The notes: generated by a model from the letters alone, not told the origin. Positions 1-7,675 are shown, numbered from the stretch's first letter. The stretch is 10,420 nucleotides of DNA from Treponema sp. (GCA_031257595.1 JAIROH010000091.1:1-10420), one strand, 5' to 3'. A program made the numbers and translations.

Positions 1-1
1 T

Positions 2-118
2 CCCCGACGTGCCCCGAGTGACGGTCCTCCCGGTGTAAAAACGGTCTGGCGGGGTTTACAGAAATTCTACACTCTCTACGACTATAGGGAAATGTTCGAC
101 TTTGTGGGTCAAGTTTAG
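2..118 (+). CDS. IS4-family transposase, C-terminal fragment (cut by window edge)
   Basis: An open frame enters from the left edge and stops at TAG 116-118, giving 38 residues. It contains SDGPPGVKTVWRGLQ, which resembles the conserved tail of many IS4-family (IS50/Tn5-like) DDE transposases, where a Gly-rich PGVK-x-hWRG segment follows the catalytic E helix. The last residues (FYTLYDYREMFDFVGQV) are ordinary soluble-protein sequence. The catalytic DDE residues lie outside the window, so it cannot be said whether the element is intact. The family call rests on this one motif, recognised from memory and not searched. It implies that an insertion sequence borders the Uma2 gene on its downstream side. 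Confidence 0.62.
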   Translation, partial: PRRAPSDGPPGVKTVWRGLQKFYTLYDYREMFDFVGQV

Positions 119-281
119 CGCAGAGCGGCGGGGTATCTTGTAAGCGTTACCTTGTTTACGAGGTTCGTTCTGCAAGGAAATTATTTACTTGTGGGGTCTA
201 CTACCGGAAGTGAACCGTAATCGAAAGCGCCCATGTTATCGGAAAAGCGCCCGGCGGAGGCTATGCTTCCTGTTCGGTCAT
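119..281. other. Non-coding stretch, probable right end of the IS plus flanking DNA
   Basis: No convincing gene is present between the transposase stop and the Uma2 stop. An ACTTGTG at 187-193 matches the inner seven bases of the Tn5-type outer end as read at a right terminus, but the following bases do not match, so the IS boundary is only guessed to lie near 200-210. An imperfect long-loop inverted repeat pairs 120-127 with 166-173 (one G-U pair). A short imperfect direct repeat (ATCG-AAA-GCGCCC and ATCGGAAAAGCGCCC) occupies 220-232 and 238-252. No clear terminator for the minus-strand Uma2 gene was seen here. Confidence 0.35.
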
Positions 282-878
282 TTACGCCAGGGCGTTCCAA
301 ATGCCGGCAAAATCCACCGTAAGACCCGGCAGAATCGAAACGTCCAGGCTTTGTGTGTTACTGTGAACGGTGGAGATATAATGGCTTGTCCCGTTTTCTT
401 TTTCCAGGACATGTACCTGAATATCCTTTGTTTCCGGGTCTATAAGCCAATATTCCCGCACCTCCGCTTTGAGGTATTTGGTAAATTTTAACAGCAACGG
501 TATTTCGGTGTTTGAAGGAGAGCGAATCTCGATAACCAGATCCGGCGCTCCCCGGCAGGCCCGGTTGTTGGCGGTCTTGGCGCGGTCGCAGACAACCAAC
601 AGATCCGGCTGGACGACCGTATCGTCGCTTTGATCTTTTTCGGGGAAAAGCCGCACGTCCAGAGGGGCCGCGAAAACCTGGCAGGGCTTGCCTTTCAGGA
701 AATTCCAGAATTGGCCCAGCAGTTCCCTGCTTACGATTTGATGAGCTACCGAAGGGGCGGCCATCATCCAGGCCTCGCCGTTGATAAGCTCGTAGCGTTT
801 GTCCGTTTCCCAGGCAAGGTAATCCGCGTAGGTATAGCGGGTCTTTCCTTCCTCTTCTTTTTTAAGCGCCGTTGGCAT
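282..878 (-). CDS. Uma2-family (DUF820) PD-(D/E)xK nuclease-like protein
   Basis: A 198-residue protein of the Uma2 family, common in cyanobacteria, spirochaetes and other bacteria. It has a restriction-endonuclease-like fold, and its biological role is unknown. Visible family features are an N-terminal YTYADYLAWETDKRYELINGE segment (about 15-35), APSVAHQ (about 41-47), the first acidic site in QPDLLVV (Asp92), GAPDLVIEIRSPS (about 110-122, with Glu117), a helix lysine (Lys131) and REYWLIDPE (about 141-149). The ATG at 876-878 is preferred: the open frame runs up to a TTG at 941, but that adds 21 hydrophobic residues not typical of the family. No Shine-Dalgarno precedes the ATG. The gene is divergent from the DUF4954 gene and backs onto an IS fragment, which fits a mobile or accessory gene. 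Nuclease activity is inferred from the fold only. Confidence 0.85.
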   Translation of the reverse strand: MPTALKKEEEGKTRYTYADYLAWETDKRYELINGEAWMMAAPSVAHQIVSRELLGQFWNFLKGKPCQVFAAPLDVRLFPEKDQSDDTVVQPDLLVVCDRAKTANNRACRGAPDLVIEIRSPSNTEIPLLLKFTKYLKAEVREYWLIDPETKDIQVHVLEKENGTSHYISTVHSNTQSLDVSILPGLTVDFAGIWNALA

Positions 879-885
879 ATACCCG

Positions 886-891
886 ATTATA
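886..891 (-). promoter_or_regulatory. Candidate -10 box for the Uma2 gene
   Basis: The minus strand reads TATAAT at 891-886, a perfect -10 hexamer. The matching -35 position (914-909) reads TGGATT, only 3 of 6 consensus bases. A start about 7 nt downstream of the -10 would fall at about 879, next to the ATG at 878, so the mRNA may be leaderless. This agrees with the absence of a Shine-Dalgarno. The call is weak because of the poor -35. Confidence 0.35.
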
Positions 892-924
892 ACCGGAACG
901 GCCTGAAAAATCCATATCGGAAAC

Positions 925-953
925 TTGAGGTTTCCGAACAACTCTATTATACT
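925..953 (+). promoter_or_regulatory. Candidate promoter for the DUF4954 gene
   Basis: TTGAGG at 925-930 (4 of 6), a 17-nt spacer and TATACT at 948-953 (5 of 6) make a sigma-70-type promoter. The expected transcription start (about 960) coincides with the A of the ATG at 960. The mRNA would therefore have essentially no leader, consistent with no Shine-Dalgarno in front of the gene. Confidence 0.5.
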
Positions 954-959
954 CCGCTT

Positions 960-3224
960 ATGGAAAAAGAGGTTTCCGTTTTACAGTCGGAACGTTACGG
1001 CTATGATTTTGTTCCGCCTGAATATCTGCCGCCGGGAAAAGACGAATACTGGCTGCGGAACGGGCAGTCGGCGCAAAGACCCTGGCGGCGCCTGACCGCG
1101 GGCGAAGTCGAGACGCTCAGGCGAAACGGCAGCTTTGCTCCCGACTGGGAAAAGGTTTTTGTATGCGATCCGTTTGAACCTGCCCTGATAAAGAATGTTT
1201 CGTTTTACGGTCTGGTTCGTATCGGCGTTTTGAGGAATGTGCTGCTTCGGCACCACGACTTCGAAGTTCCCGCGGGGATACGAAACAGCGTTCTTGTTTC
1301 CTGCGATGTGGGGGACGATGTTGCCATTCAGGACTGTTCCCTTGTTTCGCATTACATTATCGGGGACAGCTGCGTGATATCCCGCGTCGACGAACTTGTT
1401 GCCACCAATCATTCCAAGTTCGGAAGCGGCATTGTCAAGGACGGCGAAAAAGAGGATCTGCGTATCTGGATCGACGTAATGAACGAGGCCGGCGGGCGTT
1501 CGATTCTTGCGTTTCCCGAAATGATCTGCGCCGACGCTTTTCTTTGGGCATGTTACCGGGACGACGGGGAATTGACAAACGCGCTCAAAAAGATAACCCA
1601 GGAAAGCGCGGGGTTTTCGGGAAACGGTTTCGCAAAACCGGGCAGCAGGGGATTTTACGGAACCATAGGATCCTGCGCGGTGATAAAAAGCTGCCGGATC
1701 ATAAAAGACGTAATGGTGGGAGAAGGCGCCTATATCAAGGGCGCCAACAAGCTGAAAAACATTACCGTTCTTTCTTCCCTCGAGGAGGCTGCCCAGATAG
1801 GCGAAGGCGTAGAGCTTGTGAACGGCATAGTGGGATACGGTTCCCGTGTGTTTTACGGATCCAAGGCGGTGCGCTTTGTCATCGGGAGAAACTGCAACCT
1901 TAAATACGGGGCGAGGCTTATCCATTCCGTACTGGGAGACAATTCAACGGTATCGTGCTGCGAAATACTCAACAACCTTGTTTTTCCCGGCCACGAGCAG
2001 CACCATAACAATTCTTTTCTTATCGCGAGTCTTATAGGCGGCATGAGCAATATGGCCGCCGGAGCCACGATCGGCAGTAACCACAACTCCAGGGCCAACG
2101 ACGGGGAAATACGCGCCGGCAGGGGGTTCTGGCCCGGCCTTTCGGTTACCCTCAAACATCCAAGCCGGTTTGCCGCTTTTTGCCTTGTCGTCAAGGGGGA
2201 CTATCCCTATGAGCTTAACATTACGCTGCCGTTCTCGCTGGTAAACAACAACGTCCGCCGGGACAGGCTGGAAGTAATGCCCGCCTATTTCTGGATGTAC
2301 AACCTTTACGCCCTGGAACGGAATTCCTGGAAAACGCTTAACAGGGACAAACGGCTGATCAAGGCGCAGCATATCGAAACCGATTACCTTGCCCCCGATA
2401 CCGCCGAGGAGATTATCGCCGCCCTTGGGATGATTGAACAATGGATGAAAGATTCCGGCTGGGACATCGCCGAACTTTCACGCGGGGATACGGTCGGGGA
2501 ACAGGCAACGGACGCCGACGAAGACCCGGAATACGATTACAGCGGAGACGAAGAAGTCCTTGCCGTCCGCGGGCTTGAACGGCACAGCCGTCCCGAAGTT
2601 ATCCTAAAGCCCCGGCGCGCCGTTCTGGCGTACCGGGAAATGCTTTTTTATTACGGCATGAAAACCGTCGTCGAATACATGGAAGCGCATCCGAAAAAAA
2701 GTTTTGCCGAATTTACCGCCGAAATGGAAGGGTCCGAAAAAAACGCGCCGGGACGGGTAACGGAATGGGTTAACCTGGGCGGGCAGATAGCGCCGGCCTT
2801 TCGCCTTGACGGTCTGCGGGACGGCATACGGACGGGAAAGGTATCAAGCTGGGAAGCGATTCATGCCGCCTATGACGGCTTTTTTTCCGCTTACCCCCTG
2901 GACAAAACCCGCCACGGCTGGGAAACCCTTCGCTGGCTTGAAAACAAAGCGACCCATCCGTTTACCCTGCCGGAACGTTTTGCCGAAGCCCTGGACAGGG
3001 CGGCTATGCTGCAGGAAAAGATCGCCGGCGAGGTGTACGCAAGCAGGGCAAAGGATTTCCACGATCCGTTCCGCGGCATCACGTACCGAAACGACGACGA
3101 AATGAAAAAAGTCGCCGGTTCCGAAAGTCCGTTTGTAAAACTCGCCAGGGAAAAAAGCGCCGCGTTTAAAGAACGAACGAACAGCCTAAAAAGAAGAATA
3201 GTTCCGGATCAATCCCGAAACTAG
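960..3224 (+). CDS. DUF4954 protein with left-handed beta-helix (hexapeptide-repeat-like) core
   Basis: A 754-residue cytoplasmic-looking protein with no signal peptide or membrane segment. Residues about 80-395 show imperfect hexapeptide-like turns (IRNSVLVSCDVGDD, IGEGVELVNGIVGYGSRV, VIGRNCNLKYGARL, SVLGDNSTVSCCEI) typical of left-handed beta-helix acyl- or nucleotidyltransferase relatives. The segment then reaches a conserved-looking stretch with GSNHNSRANDGE (about 372-383) and FWPGLSVTLKHPSRFA. The C-terminal half (about 430-754) is mainly helical and charged, with an acidic patch near 516-532. The overall match is to the uncharacterised DUF4954 family of Bacteroidetes and spirochaetes. 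No reaction can be assigned; the GSNHN-type histidines and the beta-helix suggest a transferase ancestry. The open frame extends upstream to 630, but that part is antisense to Uma2. The ATG at 960 sits before the natural N-terminus (LTAGEVETLRRNG follows at about 45-57). The gene is convergent with lon, 21 nt apart. Confidence 0.85.
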   Translation: MEKEVSVLQSERYGYDFVPPEYLPPGKDEYWLRNGQSAQRPWRRLTAGEVETLRRNGSFAPDWEKVFVCDPFEPALIKNVSFYGLVRIGVLRNVLLRHHDFEVPAGIRNSVLVSCDVGDDVAIQDCSLVSHYIIGDSCVISRVDELVATNHSKFGSGIVKDGEKEDLRIWIDVMNEAGGRSILAFPEMICADAFLWACYRDDGELTNALKKITQESAGFSGNGFAKPGSRGFYGTIGSCAVIKSCRIIKDVMVGEGAYIKGANKLKNITVLSSLEEAAQIGEGVELVNGIVGYGSRVFYGSKAVRFVIGRNCNLKYGARLIHSVLGDNSTVSCCEILNNLVFPGHEQHHNNSFLIASLIGGMSNMAAGATIGSNHNSRANDGEIRAGRGFWPGLSVTLKHPSRFAAFCLVVKGDYPYELNITLPFSLVNNNVRRDRLEVMPAYFWMYNLYALERNSWKTLNRDKRLIKAQHIETDYLAPDTAEEIIAALGMIEQWMKDSGWDIAELSRGDTVGEQATDADEDPEYDYSGDEEVLAVRGLERHSRPEVILKPRRAVLAYREMLFYYGMKTVVEYMEAHPKKSFAEFTAEMEGSEKNAPGRVTEWVNLGGQIAPAFRLDGLRDGIRTGKVSSWEAIHAAYDGFFSAYPLDKTRHGWETLRWLENKATHPFTLPERFAEALDRAAMLQEKIAGEVYASRAKDFHDPFRGITYRNDDEMKKVAGSESPFVKLAREKSAAFKERTNSLKRRIVPDQSRN

Positions 3225-3245
3225 GGCAAAACGAACGGGAATGGA

Positions 3246-5819
3246 TCACGGGAGAACGCGCCGTTTTGCCGCCGGCGGTTTTACACGTTTCGTTTTTGTT
3301 TTTGCCGCGCGGTACAGGGTTTCCTTAAAAATAATCTTGAACGCGTCATGGGCGTTTTCGACAAATTCGGCGTCGATTGACGAGCGGATGTCTTTGTCCA
3401 GTTCGTTCCAGTCTTCTTTGTTTTCAAGCGGGATAAGGACTTTTTCCATGCCGTTTCGTACGGCGGCAAGAAGTTTTTCTTTAAGGCCCCCGATAGGCAG
3501 GATGCGGCCCGTCAGGGTCAGTTCACCGGTCATCGCAACGCCGGGTTTGGGTGCCGCGCCGCAGAGCGTTGAAAGCAGCGAGGCGGCCAGGGTAATACCC
3601 GCCGAGGGGCCGTCTTTGGGAATCGCCCCTTCGGGAACGTGAATATGGAAATCGGTTTTGCCCATGTCCTTTACCAGGAACTTGAACTTGTCCTGTTCGC
3701 TGCGAAGATAAGAAAGGGCTATTCTGGCGCTTTCTTTCATCACGTCCCCAAGGTTTCCGGTAATGACAAGATCGCCGTTCCCGTTATAGCTTTTGGTTTC
3801 AACGGGCAAAATCGCGCCGCCTGTTTCTGTCCACGCCAGGCCGTAAACGACGCCGATCCGCGCCTCCTTGAAAACAAGATCCCTTTTGTATTTGCGCCGG
3901 CCCAAAAGCTTTTCAAGGTCTTTGGCCTTGACTGTTTTTTTATAGGCGCTTACCGGTTTTTTTTCTTCGCCGTAGCTGTTTTCCACAGCCCTTCTGGCGA
4001 TACGCCGGGCGCAGCGGGCAATTTCCCTTTCCAGGCCGCGGACGCCGGATTCCATTGTCCAGTACCGCACCATCGATAAAAGCGCCTCGTCCTCAAACGC
4101 GATCTTTGAATCCTTTAGGCCGTTTGCCTCAAGTTCTTTGGGGACCAGGTATCGTTTTGCGATGGACAGCTTTTCCAGTTCTCCGTATCCGGGGATTTCA
4201 ATAATCTCCATGCGATCAAGAAGAGGGTAGGGTATCGGATGAAGGGAATTTGCCGTGGCGATAAAAAGCACCCGTGAAAGATCGTAGGGCAGCTCCAGGT
4301 AATGATCGGTAAAGGTATTGTTCTGTTCCGGATCAAGGACTTCAAGCAGGGCCGACGCCGGATCCCCGCGAAAGTCGCTTGAAAGCTTGTCGATTTCATC
4401 AAGCAAAAAAACCGGGTTGATCGCGCCGGCCTTGCGCATCGACTGGATGATCTTTCCCGGCAGGGCGCCGACGTAGGTTTTTCGGTGGCCCCGGATCTCC
4501 GCCTCGTCTCTGACGCCGCCCAAAGAGATGCGCACAAAACGGCGGTCCAGGGCCCTGGCTACGGACTTGCCGAGACTTGTTTTACCCGTACCCGGGGGGC
4601 CTACAAAACAGAGAATCGGCCCTTTGAGGGGACTGTTTTTTCCCCCGGAAAGCTCCTGTACCGCGATAAATTCAAGAATCCGTTCCTTGGCCTTTTCCAT
4701 GCCGTAGTGATCTTCTTCAAGAATTTTTTCCGCCCTGACAAGGCTTCCCCTGGTATCAGGCGCGGGGCTGGCTGTACCGGGACTTTCCTCCGCGGCGAGA
4801 ACTTCTTCGGGGACCGCTCCGCCGTATGTGCCATTCCCGTTCCATGGAAGATCGGCGATCCATTCGAGGTACCCCCGCAGCACCCCGGCCTCGGGCGAAA
4901 ACGGCTGTAGTTTTCTCAGTTTGGCAAGCTCTTTTTTCGCCTTGAAGAGCACCTCGTCTCCGGGCTGTCTTTCCTCAATGGAACGTTCCAGTTCGGCAAA
5001 TTCATCCTCTGTGTTTTCCTTGCCGAGCTCCCGGTTAATTTCTTTAAGCTGTTCGTTAAGGATATACTCGCGCTGATTTCTGTCCATGCGGCTTTTTACT
5101 TTTCCCGAAATGTTTTTTTGAATGCCCAGGATTTCGTTTTCCAGTTCCAGGGCTTCAAGCAGGACGGTAAGCCGTTTGGTTTCGTCGCTGTGCGCCAAAA
5201 GCGCCGCTTTTTTTTCTGTTTTTATAACCAGCGCGTTGGAAATGATGTTGCACAGCCGTTCGGGATTTTCCGTTTTTTCCACGGTGGAGATTGTTTCGGT
5301 ACTTACTTTTTTGGAGTATTCCGCGTATTGACTAAACGCTTTTTGTACCGAGCGGAGCAGGGCAAGTTTTTCCGTACCGGGAGGAAGCTGCTGTACCGGA
5401 AAAACGGAAACGGCTATACGCACGATGGCGCAGCCGCTTTCTTTTCTCAGCGATCTAATGCTTCCCCGAAACTCCCCGTGAAGCACGACCCGGTAGCTTG
5501 AGTCGGGAAGGCGAAGGTATTGAACGATGCGGACCACGCTGCCAAGCCCGTAGGTGTCGGCCGCGGCGGGGATTCCCGGTTCGGACGATGCTTTCAACGG
5601 CGCGGCAAAAAGCCTCATGTCCCGTTTAAGGGCCTCTTCCACGGCGGCTATGCCCGATTTGTAGGTAATGTAAACGGGTATGATGGTCTGCGGAAAAAGA
5701 ACCAAATCCCGCAGGGGAAGCAGCGGAAATTCATCCTTGTCTGTTTTTCCCGCAAAGACGGAAAAAAGTTTTGCTACGCCCGGTTTATCCGCATCGGCAG
5801 AGGAGACGCCGCGCTTCAT
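3246..5819 (-). CDS. lon: ATP-dependent serine protease Lon (LonA type)
   Basis: A complete 857-residue LonA. It forms a cytosolic homohexamer that unfolds and degrades misfolded and specific regulatory proteins. Domain order: N-terminal substrate-binding LON domain (about 30-220, FPLLPLRDLVLFP), a helical coiled-coil stretch (about 230-320, with NQREYILNEQLKEINRELG), AAA+ (about 360-610) and protease (about 650-835). Walker A GPPGTGKT is at 407-414, Walker B FLLDEIDK at 471-478 and a sensor-1 ATANS near 521-525. The Ser-Lys dyad is Ser739 in PKDGPSAG and Lys782 in GGLKEK, spaced 43 as in E. coli. A low-complexity insert of about 25 residues (about 325-358) sits before the AAA+ domain, and the last 18 residues are Lys/Arg-rich. 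The ATG overlaps the clpX TGA as ATGA. No Shine-Dalgarno precedes it, so translation is probably coupled to clpX. Confidence 0.97.
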   Translation of the reverse strand: MKRGVSSADADKPGVAKLFSVFAGKTDKDEFPLLPLRDLVLFPQTIIPVYITYKSGIAAVEEALKRDMRLFAAPLKASSEPGIPAAADTYGLGSVVRIVQYLRLPDSSYRVVLHGEFRGSIRSLRKESGCAIVRIAVSVFPVQQLPPGTEKLALLRSVQKAFSQYAEYSKKVSTETISTVEKTENPERLCNIISNALVIKTEKKAALLAHSDETKRLTVLLEALELENEILGIQKNISGKVKSRMDRNQREYILNEQLKEINRELGKENTEDEFAELERSIEERQPGDEVLFKAKKELAKLRKLQPFSPEAGVLRGYLEWIADLPWNGNGTYGGAVPEEVLAAEESPGTASPAPDTRGSLVRAEKILEEDHYGMEKAKERILEFIAVQELSGGKNSPLKGPILCFVGPPGTGKTSLGKSVARALDRRFVRISLGGVRDEAEIRGHRKTYVGALPGKIIQSMRKAGAINPVFLLDEIDKLSSDFRGDPASALLEVLDPEQNNTFTDHYLELPYDLSRVLFIATANSLHPIPYPLLDRMEIIEIPGYGELEKLSIAKRYLVPKELEANGLKDSKIAFEDEALLSMVRYWTMESGVRGLEREIARCARRIARRAVENSYGEEKKPVSAYKKTVKAKDLEKLLGRRKYKRDLVFKEARIGVVYGLAWTETGGAILPVETKSYNGNGDLVITGNLGDVMKESARIALSYLRSEQDKFKFLVKDMGKTDFHIHVPEGAIPKDGPSAGITLAASLLSTLCGAAPKPGVAMTGELTLTGRILPIGGLKEKLLAAVRNGMEKVLIPLENKEDWNELDKDIRSSIDAEFVENAHDAFKIIFKETLYRAAKTKTKRVKPPAAKRRVLP
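3255..3282 (+). terminator. Possible terminator for the DUF4954 transcript, inside the lon 3' end
   Basis: A stem with one bulged G (3258) pairs 3255-3263 with 3273-3280 across a 9-nt loop and ends in a short T run (3279-3282). The run is short and partly used in the stem, so termination would be weak. A wider repeat, GGCAAAACG 3225-3233 with CGTTTTGCC 3262-3270, spans the gap between the convergent genes and is an alternative structure. No better terminator was found for either gene. Confidence 0.25.
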
Positions 5820-7069
5820 GCGCTTTTCTGGAAGGGATGAACCTCGGGCGGCTCCGATTTTTCAACCGTATCCTGGGTTATAATTACCCGTTTGCTTCCT
5901 TCCATCGAGGGGATATCGAACATTATGTCGGTCATAAGCCGCTCCACAATGGCCCTGATTCCCCGGGCGCCTGTTTTCTGTTTGATTGCCGTTCCCGCTA
6001 TCGCGTTGATCGCCCCGTCGGTAAATTCCAGCTTGACATCGTCTATCGCGAGGGAAGCCTGGTACTGCTTTACAATGGCGTTTTTCGGTTCGGTGATGAT
6101 ACGTTTAAGATCTTCCAGTTTAAGTTCTTCAAGGTTTACGGTAATGGGAAGCCGGCCGATAAACTCCGGGATCATGCCGAAACGGATAAGATCGTCCGGA
6201 TGGAGCTGGGCATAAAGCTCTCTGAGGTTTCTGTCCCGGTTGTTCTTTATATCCGCGCCGAAGCCCATCGGATGCTGAACAACCCGCTGTTCGATAAATT
6301 TTTCAAGTCCCACAAAGGCCCCGCCGCAGATAAAAAGTATGTTCGTGGTATCGATGCGGATCATCTCCTGATTCGGGTGCTTTCGCCCGCCCTGGGGCGG
6401 AACGGAGGCGATGGTTCCCTCGACAATCTTAAGCAGCGCCTGCTGAACCCCCTCGCCCGAAACATCCCGCGTTATCGAAACGTTTTCTCCCTTGCGGGCG
6501 ATTTTATCAATTTCGTCAATATAGACAATGCCCCGTTCTGCCGAGGCTATGTTGCCGCCGGCGCTCTGTATCAGTTTGAGCAGGATGTTTTCCACATCCT
6601 CGCCGACATAACCGGCTTCGGTAAGGGTGGTGGCGTCCACAATCGCGAAAGGCACTTTGAGTTTTCTGGCCAGGGTCTTCGCGAGGAGTGTTTTTCCCGT
6701 TCCGGTTGGCCCTATAAGCAGTACGTTGGATTTTTCAATTTCCACGTCGTCGGGATCCTTTACCGGATTGGCAATGCGCTTGTAGTGGTTGTACACCGCC
6801 ACGGAGAGGGCTTTTTTCGCGTCGTCCTGGCCGATGATAAACTGATCCAGGTATTTTTTAATTTCCCACGGCGTGGGGATGTTGCCGGTAAACTGGGCGG
6901 TAAGCTCGTGATCTTCGTCGGCGAGGATCTTTTTGCAGACTTCTACACACTCGTCGCAGATAAACACGTCATTCGGACCGGCGATAAGCCGCCTGGTCAT
7001 GTCGGCGCTTTTCCCGCAAAAAGAACAGGATCTTTCGGATCCGCCGTAACCGTTACGAAGCCGCGCCAT
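5816..7069 (-). CDS. clpX: ATP-dependent Clp protease ATP-binding subunit ClpX
   Basis: A complete 417-residue ClpX, the hexameric unfoldase that recognises degrons and feeds substrates into ClpP. The N-terminal zinc-binding domain has Cys15/Cys18 and Cys38/Cys41. Walker A GPTGTGKT is at 120-127, the pore-1 loop GYVGED at 153-158, Walker B IVYIDE at 181-186, the RKH loop at 229-231 and the sensor-2 region GARGIR near the C-terminus. The ClpP-docking loop reads MGF (268-270) where E. coli has IGF, a conservative change. The ATG at 7067-7069 lies within the end of clpP (17-nt overlap). It is preceded by AAGGG (7080-7076) with a 6-nt spacer, so it has its own good ribosome binding site. Adjacent clpP supplies the partner protease. 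Confidence 0.98.
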   Translation of the reverse strand: MARLRNGYGGSERSCSFCGKSADMTRRLIAGPNDVFICDECVEVCKKILADEDHELTAQFTGNIPTPWEIKKYLDQFIIGQDDAKKALSVAVYNHYKRIANPVKDPDDVEIEKSNVLLIGPTGTGKTLLAKTLARKLKVPFAIVDATTLTEAGYVGEDVENILLKLIQSAGGNIASAERGIVYIDEIDKIARKGENVSITRDVSGEGVQQALLKIVEGTIASVPPQGGRKHPNQEMIRIDTTNILFICGGAFVGLEKFIEQRVVQHPMGFGADIKNNRDRNLRELYAQLHPDDLIRFGMIPEFIGRLPITVNLEELKLEDLKRIITEPKNAIVKQYQASLAIDDVKLEFTDGAINAIAGTAIKQKTGARGIRAIVERLMTDIMFDIPSMEGSKRVIITQDTVEKSEPPEVHPFQKSA

Positions 7070-7655
7070 TTTTTTCCCTTGTTAGCACCTTGTCCGCGGC
7101 GCCGTAGGCAACCGCTTCCTCGGCGGACATGTAAAAATCCCGTTCCGTGTCCAGGGCAATCTGCTCCGGCGTTTTCCCGGTATGTTTCGCAAAATACTCT
7201 ATCGTGAGTTTTTTAAGCCTGATGATTTCCCGCGACTGAATGCCGATGTCTCTGGCCTGACCCTGGGCGCCTCCCCAGGGCTGGTGTCTCAGTACCCTGG
7301 AAGACGGAAGGACAAGCCGCTTGCCCGGAGCGCCGGCGCAGAGAATAAGGGCGGCCATGCTGGCGGCCTGGCCGAGGCAGATCGTCTGGACATTGGATTT
7401 TACATGCTGAATCGTATCGTAGATCGCGAGCCCCGCCGTTACCGATCCCCCGGGGGAATTGATGTAGAGATTAATATCCTTTTCCGTATTCTGGCCGTCC
7501 AGAAAAAGTATCTGGGCCACTACCATGTCGGCATTAAGATCGACAATTTCCCCGTCAAGAAAGATAATTCTGTCCGAGAGAAGCCTTGAATATATATCAT
7601 AATACCGTTCTCCCATGCCGGTTTGTTCGACCACATGGGGAAGGATGTTGCTCAT
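7053..7655 (-). CDS. clpP: ATP-dependent Clp protease proteolytic subunit ClpP
   Basis: A complete 200-residue ClpP, the serine peptidase that assembles as a double heptamer and partners with ClpX. The catalytic triad is visible: Ser99 in GQAASMAA, His124 in RHQPWGG and Asp173 in TERDFY. The oxyanion-region motif SPGGSV is at about 67-72. A short N-terminal extension (residues 1-14, MSNILPHVVEQTGM) is like the processed propeptide of other ClpPs. Residues LRHQPW replace the more usual MIHQPL, and the handle region (SREIIRLKKLTIEYFAKHTG) is also somewhat divergent. GGGAG at 7665-7661 with a 5-nt spacer supports the ATG at 7653-7655. The gene lies 20 nt after tig and overlaps clpX. Confidence 0.98.
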   Translation of the reverse strand: MSNILPHVVEQTGMGERYYDIYSRLLSDRIIFLDGEIVDLNADMVVAQILFLDGQNTEKDINLYINSPGGSVTAGLAIYDTIQHVKSNVQTICLGQAASMAALILCAGAPGKRLVLPSSRVLRHQPWGGAQGQARDIGIQSREIIRLKKLTIEYFAKHTGKTPEQIALDTERDFYMSAEEAVAYGAADKVLTREKNGAAS

Positions 7656-7675
7656 ACAAACTCCCTTTCTACAAT

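Noticed and set aside
879..941. TTG start at 941 extending Uma2 by 21 residues
   Set aside because: The added residues are hydrophobic and not typical of the family, and they overlap the divergent promoter region; the ATG at 878 gives a normal N-terminus.
630..959. 110-codon N-terminal extension of the DUF4954 frame
   Set aside because: It is antisense to the Uma2 gene. A promoter directly before the ATG at 960 supports the shorter protein.
981..1925. 314-codon minus-strand open frame opposite the DUF4954 gene
   Set aside because: It is antisense to a recognisable conserved protein, with no ribosome binding site or family similarity seen.
3200..3248. Terminator for lon just past its stop
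   Set aside because: Only a 5-bp stem (TCCCG/CGGGA) with a long loop is present, and no T run follows directly on the minus strand.
5771..7207. Long plus-strand open frame opposite clpX and the end of clpP
   Set aside because: It lies antisense to genes with intact ClpX and ClpP motifs, and its product shows no recognisable domain; long antisense frames are expected from biased codon use on the coding strand.
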